The notes under the pieces are model-generated. The model did not search any database. It saw nothing but the letters and a program-made list of their open reading frames with translations, and was not told the origin of the DNA. DNA of 64,000 nt from Azospirillum sp. OGB3 (GTDB lineage: Bacteria > Pseudomonadota > Alphaproteobacteria > Azospirillales > Azospirillaceae), in contig NZ_JACHYN010000012.1 of the NCBI RefSeq assembly GCF_014192915.1, forward strand, positions 1 through 64,000. Reading direction: 5' to 3'. Positions 16,915 through 25,552 of this stretch are shown here, piece after piece (position 1 is the stretch's first letter; each line of letters opens with the position of its first letter). The position numbers were made by a program, and so were the translations under genes.

Positions 16915-18615
16915 TCAATTGCGCCGGGTGAGCAGGCCGCGGGCCACAACCTGGGCCTGGATTTCCGCCGCTCCTTCGAAAATATTCAGAATACGGGCGT
17001 CGCACAGCACACGGCTGATCGGATACTCGACCGCGTAGCCGTTGCCGCCATGGATCTGCACCGCGTTGTCGGCGTTCGACCAGGCGACGCGCGCGGCCAG
17101 CAGCTTGGCCATGCCGGCCTCGATGTCGCAGCGGCGGTCGCTGTCCTTCTCGCGCGCGGCGAAATAGGTGAGCTGGCGGGCGATCATCGTCTCCACCGCC
17201 ATCCAGGCGATCTTGCCGGCGACGCGCGGGAAAGCGGCGAGCGGGCGGCCGAACTGGACGCGCTCCTGGGCGTAGCGCAGGCCAAGCTCCATCGCGTTCT
17301 GCGCCACCCCGACGGCGCGGGCGGCGGTCTGGACGCGTGCGGATTCGAAGGTCGCCATCAGCTGCTTGAAACCCTGGCCCTCGACGCCGCCCAGCAGGTT
17401 ATCACGCGGCACGGCGAAGCCGTCGAAGCCGATCTCGTACTCCTTCATGCCGCGATATCCCAGCACCGGGATCTCGCCGCCGCTCATGCCCTCGGCCGGG
17501 AAGGGGTCCGCCTCGGTGCCGCGCGGCTTCTCGGCCAGCAACATCGACAGGCCGCGGTAGCCGGGGGCGTCCGGGTCGGTGCGCACCAGCAGCGTCATCA
17601 GGTCCGACCGGCTGCCGTGGGTGATCCAGGTCTTCGCCCCGGTGACGCGGTAGGTGTCGCCGTCCAGCACCGCGCGGGTGCGCAGGCTGCCCAGGTCGGA
17701 GCCGGTGTTGGGCTCGGTGAAGACGGCGGTCGGCAGGATCTCGCCGGACGCGAGGCGCGGCAGCCAGCGCGCCCGCTGCTCGGCGGTGCCGCCCAGGCGG
17801 ATCAGCTCGGCGGCGATCTCCGCCCGGGTGCCCAGCGAGCCGACGCCGATGTAGCCGCGCGACAGCTCCTCCGTCACCACGCACATGGCGAGCTTGCCCA
17901 TGCCGAGCCCGCCGTCCTCCTCCGGCACGGTCAGGCCGAAGACGCCCATCTCGGCCATCTGCTCGACGACCGGCATCGGGATCAGCTCGTCCTTCAGGTG
18001 CCACTCGTGGGCGTGCGGCTCCACCACGTCGGCGACGAAGCGGCGGAACTGCTCGCGCACCATGTCGAGCGCCTCGTCCTCCAGCGCCGCCTCGCCGAAG
18101 CCGCCCCCATGCAGCGCGTCGGCCAGCAGCTCGGCGATGCGCAGCCGCAGGGTGGAGGCGTTGCCGGCGGCGATCAGCCGGCGCACCGCGTCGGTGCGGA
18201 AGGCGGCGCGCTCCGCGTCGTCCAGCCCGAAATCGGCGGGGCGGACCATCTCGCCCTGGCTCATCGCCAGACCGCCGTCGAGCTGGGCCAGATACTCGCC
18301 GAAGGCGGCCTGGAGCATGCAGGCCTCCAGCTCGCCCAGCCGGCCGGCCCGGTCCAGCCGCTCCGCCCAGCCCTGCATCTGGCGCAGCGCCTCGGCGTAG
18401 GTCGCCACCCAGGCGAAGCCGTGCGCCGCCACCTGATGGCGGTCGAGCGCCGCCGCATCGACGCGCCCGTCCGGCGCCACCAGCGCGGCGACGCCGCGCT
18501 CGGCAGCCTCGGCCAGCCGCGCCACCGCGTCGAGCGCCGCCGCCGTGGTGGACAACAGGTCGGCCAGCGGATCAGACAGCGGAAGCGGGCCGTTGGAGGT
18601 TGGGGTGGACGACAT
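16915..18615 (-). CDS. Acyl-CoA dehydrogenase with N-terminal extension, (2S)-methylsuccinyl-CoA dehydrogenase-like
   Basis: A 566-residue flavoenzyme, about 180 residues longer than ordinary acyl-CoA dehydrogenases because of an N-terminal helical extension, a feature of methylsuccinyl-CoA dehydrogenase of the ethylmalonyl-CoA pathway. The core shows TEPNTGSDLGSLRTRA (FAD contact), TGAKTWITHGSRSDL, VQIHGGNGYAVEYPISR, and FEGAAEIQ with the likely catalytic base Glu547. Electrons would go to ETF, encoded at 29653-31368. It lies 42 bases downstream of the E1 gene. Whether its substrate is methylsuccinyl-CoA or another dicarboxylyl-CoA is not proven by sequence. Confidence 0.78.
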   Translation of the reverse strand: MSSTPTSNGPLPLSDPLADLLSTTAAALDAVARLAEAAERGVAALVAPDGRVDAAALDRHQVAAHGFAWVATYAEALRQMQGWAERLDRAGRLGELEACMLQAAFGEYLAQLDGGLAMSQGEMVRPADFGLDDAERAAFRTDAVRRLIAAGNASTLRLRIAELLADALHGGGFGEAALEDEALDMVREQFRRFVADVVEPHAHEWHLKDELIPMPVVEQMAEMGVFGLTVPEEDGGLGMGKLAMCVVTEELSRGYIGVGSLGTRAEIAAELIRLGGTAEQRARWLPRLASGEILPTAVFTEPNTGSDLGSLRTRAVLDGDTYRVTGAKTWITHGSRSDLMTLLVRTDPDAPGYRGLSMLLAEKPRGTEADPFPAEGMSGGEIPVLGYRGMKEYEIGFDGFAVPRDNLLGGVEGQGFKQLMATFESARVQTAARAVGVAQNAMELGLRYAQERVQFGRPLAAFPRVAGKIAWMAVETMIARQLTYFAAREKDSDRRCDIEAGMAKLLAARVAWSNADNAVQIHGGNGYAVEYPISRVLCDARILNIFEGAAEIQAQVVARGLLTRRN

Positions 18616-18657
18616 GGCGCGTTTCCTCGGTGCGTGTTGTTTTGGTGTTGTTCTTGC

Positions 18658-21327
18658 TCAGTCCGCCGCGATCGTCTCGCGGGGCGGGAGGGACGCGGCG
18701 ATCCCGGCGAAGGCCCGCTCCACCAGCCGGCGCTGGTCGGCCTCGTGGTCGCCGTGGAAGCTGCCGGCGGGCGACGCCGCCTCGTCACGGGCCACGCAGC
18801 CGACGCGCGGTTCGGCGCAGCCGGCGGCCGCGCGCAACGCCTCCAAGCGGCGGTCCAGATAGGTCCAGGCGCCGAGGTTGCACGGCTCCTCCTGCACCCA
18901 GACGCAGGACGCGCCCGGCCAGCGACGGAACAGCGCCGACAGCGCAGCGGCGGGCAGAGGGTACAGCATTTCCAGCCGGACCACCGCCACATCCTCCGCC
19001 CCACACTCGGCCCGCTCGCGCTCCAGCTCGTAGGCCAGTTTGCCGCTGCACAGCAGGATGCGCTCGACCCGCGCCCCGGCGGTGACAATCACCGGTTGGA
19101 AAGCGGTGCCCGGCGCGCAGTCGGCCAGGGTCGACACGGCGGCGGGCAGGCGCAGCAGCGTCTTCGGGCTCAGCACCACCAGCGGCTTGCGGTCGCGGCG
19201 CAGCATCTGCCGGCGCAGCAGGTGGAAGTAGTTGGCTGGGGTCGAGGGGTGGGCGACGCGGATGTTGTCGCGCGCCGCCATCTGGAGGAAGCGTTCCGGC
19301 CGGGCGGAGGAATGCTCCGGCCCCTGCCCCTCCAGCCCGTGCGGCAACAGGATGACGAGGCCGGAGGGCTGGCGCCACTTGTCCTCGGCGCTGACGATGA
19401 ACTGGTCGATCATGATCTGCGCGCCGTTGGCGAAGTCGCCGAACTGCGCCTCCCAGATCACCAGCGCGTCGGGCCGCTCCAGGCTGTAGCCGTATTCAAA
19501 GCCGAGGACGGCGTATTCCGACAGCGGGCTGTTGACCACGTCGAACCGCGCCTGCTCGACACCCAGATGGTTCAGGCTGACGTGGCGGCGCCCGGTGACG
19601 GTGTCGGTCAGCGCGAAATGGCGGTGCGAGAAGGCGCCGCGCACCACGTCCTGGCCGGTCAGCCGCACCGGCGTGCCCTCGGCCAGCAGCGTGGCGAAGG
19701 CCAGCGCCTCGCCGGTCGCCCAGTCCAGCGGCTCCTCGGCGCGGCGGCGGATGACGCGCTCCACCTTGCGGTCCACGGCAAGCCCGTCGGGAATGGCGGC
19801 CAGCGCCGCCAGCAGCCCGCGCAGCCGGTCGTCGGTAACCCCGCTGTCCGGTTCGGCGGGAACCGCGCCGGCCGGGGCGAAGGGCGCCCAGCGTCCTCCG
19901 GGGAAGCCGTCGTGGTTCGGCCGGTGGTCGGAGGCCGCGGCCAGCGCCTCCTGGAAGCGGGTCTTGTGCCCGGCGGCCAGCGCCTCGGCCTCCTCGGGAC
20001 CGACCAGCCCGTCGGCGGCCAGCCGCTGCGCGTAGAGCGCGCGGGCCGCCGGGTGGGCGTCGATCGCCTTGTAGTCGAGCGGCTGGGTGAAGCGCGGCTC
20101 GTCGATCTCGTTGTGGCCGTTGCGGCGGTAGCCGACGAGGTCGATCACCGCGTCGCGCCCGTGCGCCTGCCGGAAGGCCACGGCGAGGTCGGCGGCGCGC
20201 AGGGCGGCGTCGGGATCGTCGGCGTTGACGTGCAGGATCGGGCTGTCCACCGCCTTCCACAGGCCGGTGCAGTGGAGCGAGGTCCGCGCCTCCTCCCGCT
20301 CGGTGGTGAAGCCGATCTGGTTGTTGACGATGACGTGGATGGTGCCGGCGACGGTGAAGCCGGGAACGCCGGACAGTTGCAGCGCCTCCGTCACGCTGCC
20401 CTGGCCGATCACGCTGGCGTCGGTGTGCAGCAGCACGCAGAGCACCCGCTTGGCCTCACCCCCACGCTCCTTCTCCAGGTCCTGGCGCGCCCGCGCGCGG
20501 CCCAGCGTGACCGGGTTGATGGCCTCCAGATGCGACGGGTTGGGCGACAGGGTCAGCGCCAGCGACCGCTCGCCGAAGGACAGGGTGCTCTCCACCCCCA
20601 TATGATAGGGCACGTCGGCGGGAACCGGCGGGTCGGCCAGGAAGGGGTGCATGCCCTTGATCCCGGCGAACAGCTCGACCAGCGGCTTGCCCAGCGCGTT
20701 GGCCATCAGGCTGAGCCGGCCGCGGTGCATGGTTCCGACCTGCACCTCGGTGACGCCCGCCGCCGCCGCCGCCGCGAGGATGCGGTCGAGCAGCGGGATC
20801 AGCGTTTCCATGCCCTCCGCCCCGAAGCGCTTTTTGGTCGGGTAGCGGACGCCGAGCAGCCGTTCGAACTCCTCCGCCGCGGTCAGCAGCGCCAGGGCGC
20901 GGCGGCGCGCCTCGGCGGGCGGCGTGGTCTCCGCCCCCTCATAGGCGTCGCGCAGCCAGGAGCGCAGCGCCGGATCGTCGATGTGCGCGGTTTCCAGCGT
21001 CAGCGTGCCTTGGTAGAGCCGGCGCAGGCGCGCGGTTTCAGCGTCTTCGGACACGGAGGATGCGGGAGGCGCGGCGCGGCCCAGCGGGTCGAGGGCGGCG
21101 GCGGCGTGGCCGCGCTGGCGGATTTCCTCCTGCCGCAGCGGAACCGTCGGATCGCCGGCCGGACCATCCGCCGGCATCCCGGCGGGAACCGCACCCAGCT
21201 CGTCGAGGATCTGGAAGACGGCGCGCCAGCTCACGTCCACCGACGCGGGGTCCTCGCGGAAACGCTCCTGCAACGCTTCGAGATAGGCGGCTCCGGCGGC
21301 GTTGAGCGGGGAGGACGGCCTAGACAT
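18658..21327 (-). CDS. 2-oxoacid dehydrogenase E1 component (SucA/DHTKD1 family)
   Basis: An 889-residue thiamine-diphosphate enzyme. Conserved parts include GTMHRGRLSLMANAL, ADVPYHMGVESTL, PNPSHLEAINPV, TDASVIGQGSVTEALQLS, VNNQIGFTT, YRRNGHNEIDEP, and EAQFGDFANGAQIMIDQFI. It is shorter than usual alphaproteobacterial SucA, and no E2 or E3 gene follows, so it is unlikely to be the housekeeping enzyme. The segment KTLLRLPAAVSTL recalls, from memory, DHTKD1 (2-oxoadipate) rather than OGDH. It heads a leftward operon with a dicarboxylyl-CoA dehydrogenase. The ATG at 21327 is chosen over a GTG nine bases upstream. Confidence 0.82.
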   Translation of the reverse strand: MSRPSSPLNAAGAAYLEALQERFREDPASVDVSWRAVFQILDELGAVPAGMPADGPAGDPTVPLRQEEIRQRGHAAAALDPLGRAAPPASSVSEDAETARLRRLYQGTLTLETAHIDDPALRSWLRDAYEGAETTPPAEARRRALALLTAAEEFERLLGVRYPTKKRFGAEGMETLIPLLDRILAAAAAAGVTEVQVGTMHRGRLSLMANALGKPLVELFAGIKGMHPFLADPPVPADVPYHMGVESTLSFGERSLALTLSPNPSHLEAINPVTLGRARARQDLEKERGGEAKRVLCVLLHTDASVIGQGSVTEALQLSGVPGFTVAGTIHVIVNNQIGFTTEREEARTSLHCTGLWKAVDSPILHVNADDPDAALRAADLAVAFRQAHGRDAVIDLVGYRRNGHNEIDEPRFTQPLDYKAIDAHPAARALYAQRLAADGLVGPEEAEALAAGHKTRFQEALAAASDHRPNHDGFPGGRWAPFAPAGAVPAEPDSGVTDDRLRGLLAALAAIPDGLAVDRKVERVIRRRAEEPLDWATGEALAFATLLAEGTPVRLTGQDVVRGAFSHRHFALTDTVTGRRHVSLNHLGVEQARFDVVNSPLSEYAVLGFEYGYSLERPDALVIWEAQFGDFANGAQIMIDQFIVSAEDKWRQPSGLVILLPHGLEGQGPEHSSARPERFLQMAARDNIRVAHPSTPANYFHLLRRQMLRRDRKPLVVLSPKTLLRLPAAVSTLADCAPGTAFQPVIVTAGARVERILLCSGKLAYELERERAECGAEDVAVVRLEMLYPLPAAALSALFRRWPGASCVWVQEEPCNLGAWTYLDRRLEALRAAAGCAEPRVGCVARDEAASPAGSFHGDHEADQRRLVERAFAGIAASLPPRETIAAD

Positions 21328-21547
21328 GGCGCACACCGTTCATGCGATTGAACATCCGTCGGTTTGATGGCGGTCGAAGACCAATTGCCCCCAGCTTATC
21401 GACCCGACGCGCGGTGCGGAGCGCATGGCGTGCCTGTAACAGATATTCATTGCGGGCATAGCAAACCGTCCGCTCCCGCACCGGTCGGGGCGGGCCGCCG
21501 CGGGTTTCGGGTGAAACAGTTCGTACCGCTGATGGCTTGCCGCGCTT

Positions 21548-21558
21548 ATGGCTGATAT
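21548..21558. promoter_or_regulatory. Candidate LysR-type site in the E1/TRAP divergent region
   Basis: ATGGCTGATAT matches the site at 15802 at 9 of 11 positions (consensus ATRGCTGMTAT). Its place between the divergent operons would let the LysR protein at 15843 control both. Confidence 0.45.
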
Positions 21559-21676
21559 GCCGGCAATACGCATTCCGCTGTGCGGCCGCCTGATCCACTG
21601 TCAGGGTCACCACAGCTTCCCCGGCCACCCACCGGGGACCAAGCGCCTCGGACCGGGATCGCCTTGTCCGGGCAAC

Positions 21677-21717
21677 AAAAATCTCGGCCATAAAAATCTC
21701 GGCCATAAAACTCTCGG
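21677..21717 (+). repeat. 15-base tandem repeat abutting the dctP ribosome binding site
   Basis: AAAAATCTCGGCCAT occurs twice in perfect tandem (21677-21691, 21692-21706). A degenerate third unit (AAAACTCTCGG) then merges into the GGGAGGAAG ribosome binding site of the TRAP binding-protein gene. Such a repeat could change copy number by slippage and alter leader spacing. Confidence 0.8.
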
Positions 21718-21730
21718 GAGGAAGATCCAC

Positions 21731-22816
21731 ATGAAGCGCCGTCAATTCTTCAAGGGTGCTGCCGTCGTCGCCGGCGCCTCCACCCTCGCCGCCCCGGCCA
21801 TCGCCCAGTCGGAGCCGACGATCCGCTGGCGCTGCGTGTCCAGCTTCCCGAAGAACATCGAGGTGCTCTACGGCAGCGCCGAGGTGATGGCGAAGAACAT
21901 CGCCGAGGCCACGGACGGCAAGTTCCAGATCCAGGTCTTCGCCGCCGGCGAGTTGGTGCCGGCGCTGCAGGCGCTCGACGCCGCCAGCAACGACACGGTG
22001 GAGATGGCCCACACCGCCTCCTACTACTATGTCGGCAAGGACCCGAGCTTCGCCTTCGGCTGCTGCCTGCCCTTCGGCCTGAACACCCGCCAGCAGAACG
22101 CCTGGTTCTACCATGGCGAGGGCGGCAAGCTGCTGGAGGAGTTCTACGCCGGGCACAACCTGAAGGCGCTTGCCGGCGGCAACACCGGCGCCCAGATGGG
22201 CGGCTGGTTCCGCAAGGAAATCAAGGGCATGGACGACCTCAAGGGTCTGAAGTTCCGCATTTCCGGCCTGGGCGGCCAGATCCTGTCCAAGCTTGGCGTC
22301 GTGCCGCAGCAGGTCAGCGGCGGCGACATCTACCCGGCGCTGGAGCGCGGCACCATCGACGCCGCCGAGTTCAACGGCCCCTACGACGACGAGAAGCTCG
22401 GCCTCTACAAGATCGCGCCGAACTACTATTACCCCGGCTGGTGGGACGGAACCTCGCTCCAGCATTTCTTCATCAACACGAACCGCTGGAACAGCCTGCC
22501 CAAGCATTACCAGGCGGCGCTGACCTCGGCGGCGGCGCTCGCCAACGTCGACAGCGTGGCGCGCTACGACGTGCTGAACCCGGCGGCGCTGAAGCGTGTG
22601 GTGGAGAAGGGTGCCAAGCTGCGCGCCTTCCCGCAGGACGTGCTGCAGGCCAGCCACAAGGCGGCCATGGAGCTTTACGACGAGCTGTCGGACAAGAACC
22701 CGACCTTCAAGAAGTTCTACGAGAGCTACCGCCGCTTCCAGACGGACTCGAACCTGTGGAACCAGGCGTCGGAATACGCCTACGACAGCGCCGTCCTCCG
22801 CCTCGCCCGGCGCTGA
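21731..22816 (+). CDS. TRAP transporter substrate-binding protein, DctP family
   Basis: A 361-residue periplasmic receptor. The ATG at 21731 has GGGAGGAAG upstream. The signal begins MKRRQFFKGAAVVAGAS, an RR-containing Tat-like leader, ending near AIAQS. The mature part has typical DctP/TAXI-neighbour stretches such as ATDGKFQIQVFAAGELVPALQALD and GLKFRISGLGGQILSKLG. The TRAP P-type arginine that binds carboxylate probably lies in the GLKFRISG segment. It begins the rightward operon and is followed by DctQ and DctM. The substrate is predicted to be a carboxylate. Confidence 0.93.
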   Translation: MKRRQFFKGAAVVAGASTLAAPAIAQSEPTIRWRCVSSFPKNIEVLYGSAEVMAKNIAEATDGKFQIQVFAAGELVPALQALDAASNDTVEMAHTASYYYVGKDPSFAFGCCLPFGLNTRQQNAWFYHGEGGKLLEEFYAGHNLKALAGGNTGAQMGGWFRKEIKGMDDLKGLKFRISGLGGQILSKLGVVPQQVSGGDIYPALERGTIDAAEFNGPYDDEKLGLYKIAPNYYYPGWWDGTSLQHFFINTNRWNSLPKHYQAALTSAAALANVDSVARYDVLNPAALKRVVEKGAKLRAFPQDVLQASHKAAMELYDELSDKNPTFKKFYESYRRFQTDSNLWNQASEYAYDSAVLRLARR

Positions 22817-22919
22817 GTCGGCACGTCCTCAACCATGACCGGGGAGCGGGGCCGCCGCCCCCCGGCCGTGGCATCGTCGCGCCCCGCGCGACCGGCTTTT
22901 TCGGGAGGGCCTGCCCACC

Positions 22920-23567
22920 ATGCCGAGCCCCAACGCTTCCCCCTTCATGACGGCCCTGGTCGGGGCCTGCCGGCTGGTCGACGCGGTCACCGCGCGGCTG
23001 GGCAAGGCGATATCCTGGCTGATCGTGCTGGCGATCCTGGTGTCGGCCGTCAACGCGGTCGTCCGCAAGATGTTCGACATCAGCTCGAATTCCTGGCTCG
23101 AACTGCAATGGGTGCTGTTCGCCGCGGTGTTCCTGCTCTGCTCCCCCTGGACGCTGAAGGAGGACGAGCACATCCGCATCGACATCGTGAACGCGCAGCT
23201 CGGCAAGCGCGCCCGCGACACCATCGACCTGTTCGGCCATCTGACCTTCCTGCTGCCCTTCAGCTTCGTGATGCTGGTCACCTCCTGGCCCTTCGCCATC
23301 GCCTCCTACGCCATCGAGGAGCAGTCGATGAACGCCGGCGGCCTCCCGCAATGGCCGGCGAAGATGCTGATTCCTCTGGGATTCACCGTGCTGTTCATCC
23401 AGGGCCTGTCCGAGCTGGCCAAGCGCGCCGCGATCATGTCCGGCCATCTGGAGGACGACCAGCAGCGGGCCGGCGGCCATCAGGCGGCGGCCGAGGCCGA
23501 GGCGGAACGGCTGCTGGCGGCCGAACGCGAGCGCACCACCCACCCCGACACCCTTCCCAGCCGGTGA
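22920..23567 (+). CDS. TRAP transporter small permease, DctQ type
   Basis: A 215-residue protein with four hydrophobic segments (about residues 31-52, 62-80, 103-125 and 142-165), including SWLELQWVLFAAVFLL typical of this subunit. The C-terminus is an extra Ala/Glu/Arg-rich, probably coiled tail (about 45 residues) not needed by the family. GGGAGGG precedes the ATG. Confidence 0.92.
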   Translation: MPSPNASPFMTALVGACRLVDAVTARLGKAISWLIVLAILVSAVNAVVRKMFDISSNSWLELQWVLFAAVFLLCSPWTLKEDEHIRIDIVNAQLGKRARDTIDLFGHLTFLLPFSFVMLVTSWPFAIASYAIEEQSMNAGGLPQWPAKMLIPLGFTVLFIQGLSELAKRAAIMSGHLEDDQQRAGGHQAAAEAEAERLLAAERERTTHPDTLPSR

Positions 23568-23574
23568 CCGCGCG

Positions 23575-25527
23575 ATGAGCACAACCTCCCCCACTCCTTC
23601 GCCGCGCGCCGTCCGGCTGTCCGTCATCTCCCTGGTGCTGCTGGCGGTGGTCGCCGTGGCCCTCTACGTGCTGCCGGTGCCGGGTGCCGCCGCTCTGGCC
23701 GAACAGGACGGCTGGCGCGGCTGGTTCGGCCACAACATGGCGCCGATCATGTTCGCCACGCTGGTCGGCATGCTGCTGCTCGGCTATCCGGTGGCCTTCG
23801 CGCTGGCTGCCAACGGGCTGCTCTTCGGCCTGATCGGCATCGAGATCGGGCTGTTCCGCCCCGACCTGTTCCAGGCGCTCCCCGAGCGCGTCTACGGCAC
23901 GATGAACAACGACGTGCTGCTGGCCGTGCCCTTCTTCACCTTCATGGGTCTGGTGCTGGAGCGGTCCGGCATGGCCGAGGACCTGCTCGACACCATCGGG
24001 CAGCTGTTCGGCTCGATCCGCGGCGGTCTGGCCTACGCGGTGATCTTCGTCGGCGCGCTGCTCGCCGCGACGACGGGCGTGGTCGCCGCGTCGGTGATCT
24101 CGATGGGCCTGATCTCGCTGCCGATCATGCTGCGCTACGGCTACGACCGCCGTCTGGCGTCGGGCGTCATCGCGGCGTCGGGCACGCTGGCCCAGATCAT
24201 CCCGCCGTCGCTGGTGCTGATCGTCATGGCCGACCAGCTCGGCCGCTCGGTCGGCGACATGTACGAGGCCGCCTTCATCCCCGGCCTGCTGCTCGCCGGT
24301 CTCTACGCCCTCTACGTCTTCGTCGTCTCGATGATCTGGCCCAAGGCCGCCCCTGGCCTGCCGCCGGAGGCCATCGCCCACCGCGAGCCGAACGGCGCGC
24401 GCGGCGTCTGGCAGCTCGGCCTGCTGGCCCTGTTCTCGGGCGCGGTCGCCACCTGGGTGATGGGCCGCACGGATGTGAAGTCCGGCGCCGACTACGTCGT
24501 GCTGATGCTGTCGGTGGCGGTGCTGGTCGCCTTCCTGGCGGCCGCCTTCAACCGCGGCTTCGGCGCGCAGCGCCTCGTCCTGCAGACCGTCGCCACGGCG
24601 GCGCTGACCGCGGCGGCGGTGTGGCTGACGGTCAACGACTGGACCACCCTGGCCCTGATCGGCGACTCCATCGCGGCGGGCGCGCTCTACGCCCTGGCGG
24701 TGGCGGTGGTCGAGCGGGCGACCGGCAAGCGCCTGATCTCCCGCATGGCGGAGCAGGCGACCTTCGTCATGGTACCGCCGCTGGCGCTGATCTTCCTGGT
24801 GCTGGGCACCATCTTCATCGGCCTCGCCACCCCGACCGAGGGCGGCGCCATGGGTGCCGTCGGCGCGTTGGCGCTGGCGGCCATGAAGAAGCGCCTGACC
24901 TTCGACATGGTGCAGCAGGCCACCTATTCGACGGCCAAGCTGGCGGCCTTCGTGCTGTTCATCCTGATCGGCGCGCGGGTGTTCTCGCTGACCTTCTACG
25001 GCGTCAACGGCCACATCTGGGTCGAGGAGCTGATGGTCTCCCTGCCCGGCGGGCAGATGGGCTTCCTGATCGCCGTCAGCGTGATGGTCTTCCTGCTGGC
25101 CTTCTTCCTCGACTTCTTCGAGCTGGCCTTCATCGTCATCCCGCTGCTGGCCCCGGCGGCGGATCGTCTGGGCATCGATCTGGTGTGGTTCGGCGTCATC
25201 CTGGCGGTGAACATGCAGACCAGCTTCATGCACCCGCCCTTCGGCTTCTCGCTGTTCTTCCTGCGCTCGGTGGCGCCGAAGGTGCCCTACATCGACCGCA
25301 TCACGAAGAAGGAGACGGCCCCCGTCCTGACCAGCCAGATCTACTGGGGTGCCGTGCCCTTCGTGGTCATCCAGCTCGTCATGGTGGCCCTGGTGATCGC
25401 CTTCCCGCAGATGGTCATGCACTACAAGTCGACCGCCACCAAGCTCGACGACAAGCAGATCGAGGAGCAGTTCAAGGGCCTCGGCGGCGACCTCGACGAC
25501 GACCTGCCGCCGCTGGAATTCAAGTGA
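23575..25527 (+). CDS. TRAP transporter large permease, DctM type, with central insertion
   Basis: A 650-residue transporter, roughly 200 residues longer than the usual DctM. Normal family regions flank the insertion: LVGMLLLGYPVAFALAANG and GALLAATTGVVAASVISMGL before, LIFLVLGTIFIGLATPTEGGAMG and FLDFFELAFIVIPLLAP after. The insertion (about residues 275-390) carries about four additional hydrophobic segments. An acidic C-terminal tail ends the protein. It starts 7 bases after dctQ. Confidence 0.92.
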   Translation: MSTTSPTPSPRAVRLSVISLVLLAVVAVALYVLPVPGAAALAEQDGWRGWFGHNMAPIMFATLVGMLLLGYPVAFALAANGLLFGLIGIEIGLFRPDLFQALPERVYGTMNNDVLLAVPFFTFMGLVLERSGMAEDLLDTIGQLFGSIRGGLAYAVIFVGALLAATTGVVAASVISMGLISLPIMLRYGYDRRLASGVIAASGTLAQIIPPSLVLIVMADQLGRSVGDMYEAAFIPGLLLAGLYALYVFVVSMIWPKAAPGLPPEAIAHREPNGARGVWQLGLLALFSGAVATWVMGRTDVKSGADYVVLMLSVAVLVAFLAAAFNRGFGAQRLVLQTVATAALTAAAVWLTVNDWTTLALIGDSIAAGALYALAVAVVERATGKRLISRMAEQATFVMVPPLALIFLVLGTIFIGLATPTEGGAMGAVGALALAAMKKRLTFDMVQQATYSTAKLAAFVLFILIGARVFSLTFYGVNGHIWVEELMVSLPGGQMGFLIAVSVMVFLLAFFLDFFELAFIVIPLLAPAADRLGIDLVWFGVILAVNMQTSFMHPPFGFSLFFLRSVAPKVPYIDRITKKETAPVLTSQIYWGAVPFVVIQLVMVALVIAFPQMVMHYKSTATKLDDKQIEEQFKGLGGDLDDDLPPLEFK

Positions 25528-25552
25528 TCGAGACGAAGGAAGGGAGAGCGGC

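Larger units (their letters stand above)
21328..21730. promoter_or_regulatory. Divergent promoter region between the E1 and TRAP operons
   Basis: These 403 bases separate two diverging catabolic operons. They contain a near copy of the LysR palindrome (21548-21558) and a tandem repeat next to the dctP ribosome binding site (21677-21717). No gene was recognised; the frame reading rightward through it lacks a start with a ribosome binding site. Confidence 0.6.

Noticed and set aside
18658-21327. Housekeeping 2-oxoglutarate dehydrogenase E1 (sucA)
   Set aside because: No sucB or lpd follows, it is shorter than usual, and its neighbours belong to a specialised catabolic locus. It could not be excluded without the rest of the genome.
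17050-21351. Very long open frame on the plus strand (1433 codons) opposite the E1 and acyl-CoA dehydrogenase genes
   Set aside because: It is low-complexity (Gly/Arg/Val/Gln/His-rich), lacks domains and is a GC-bias shadow of two well-supported minus-strand genes.
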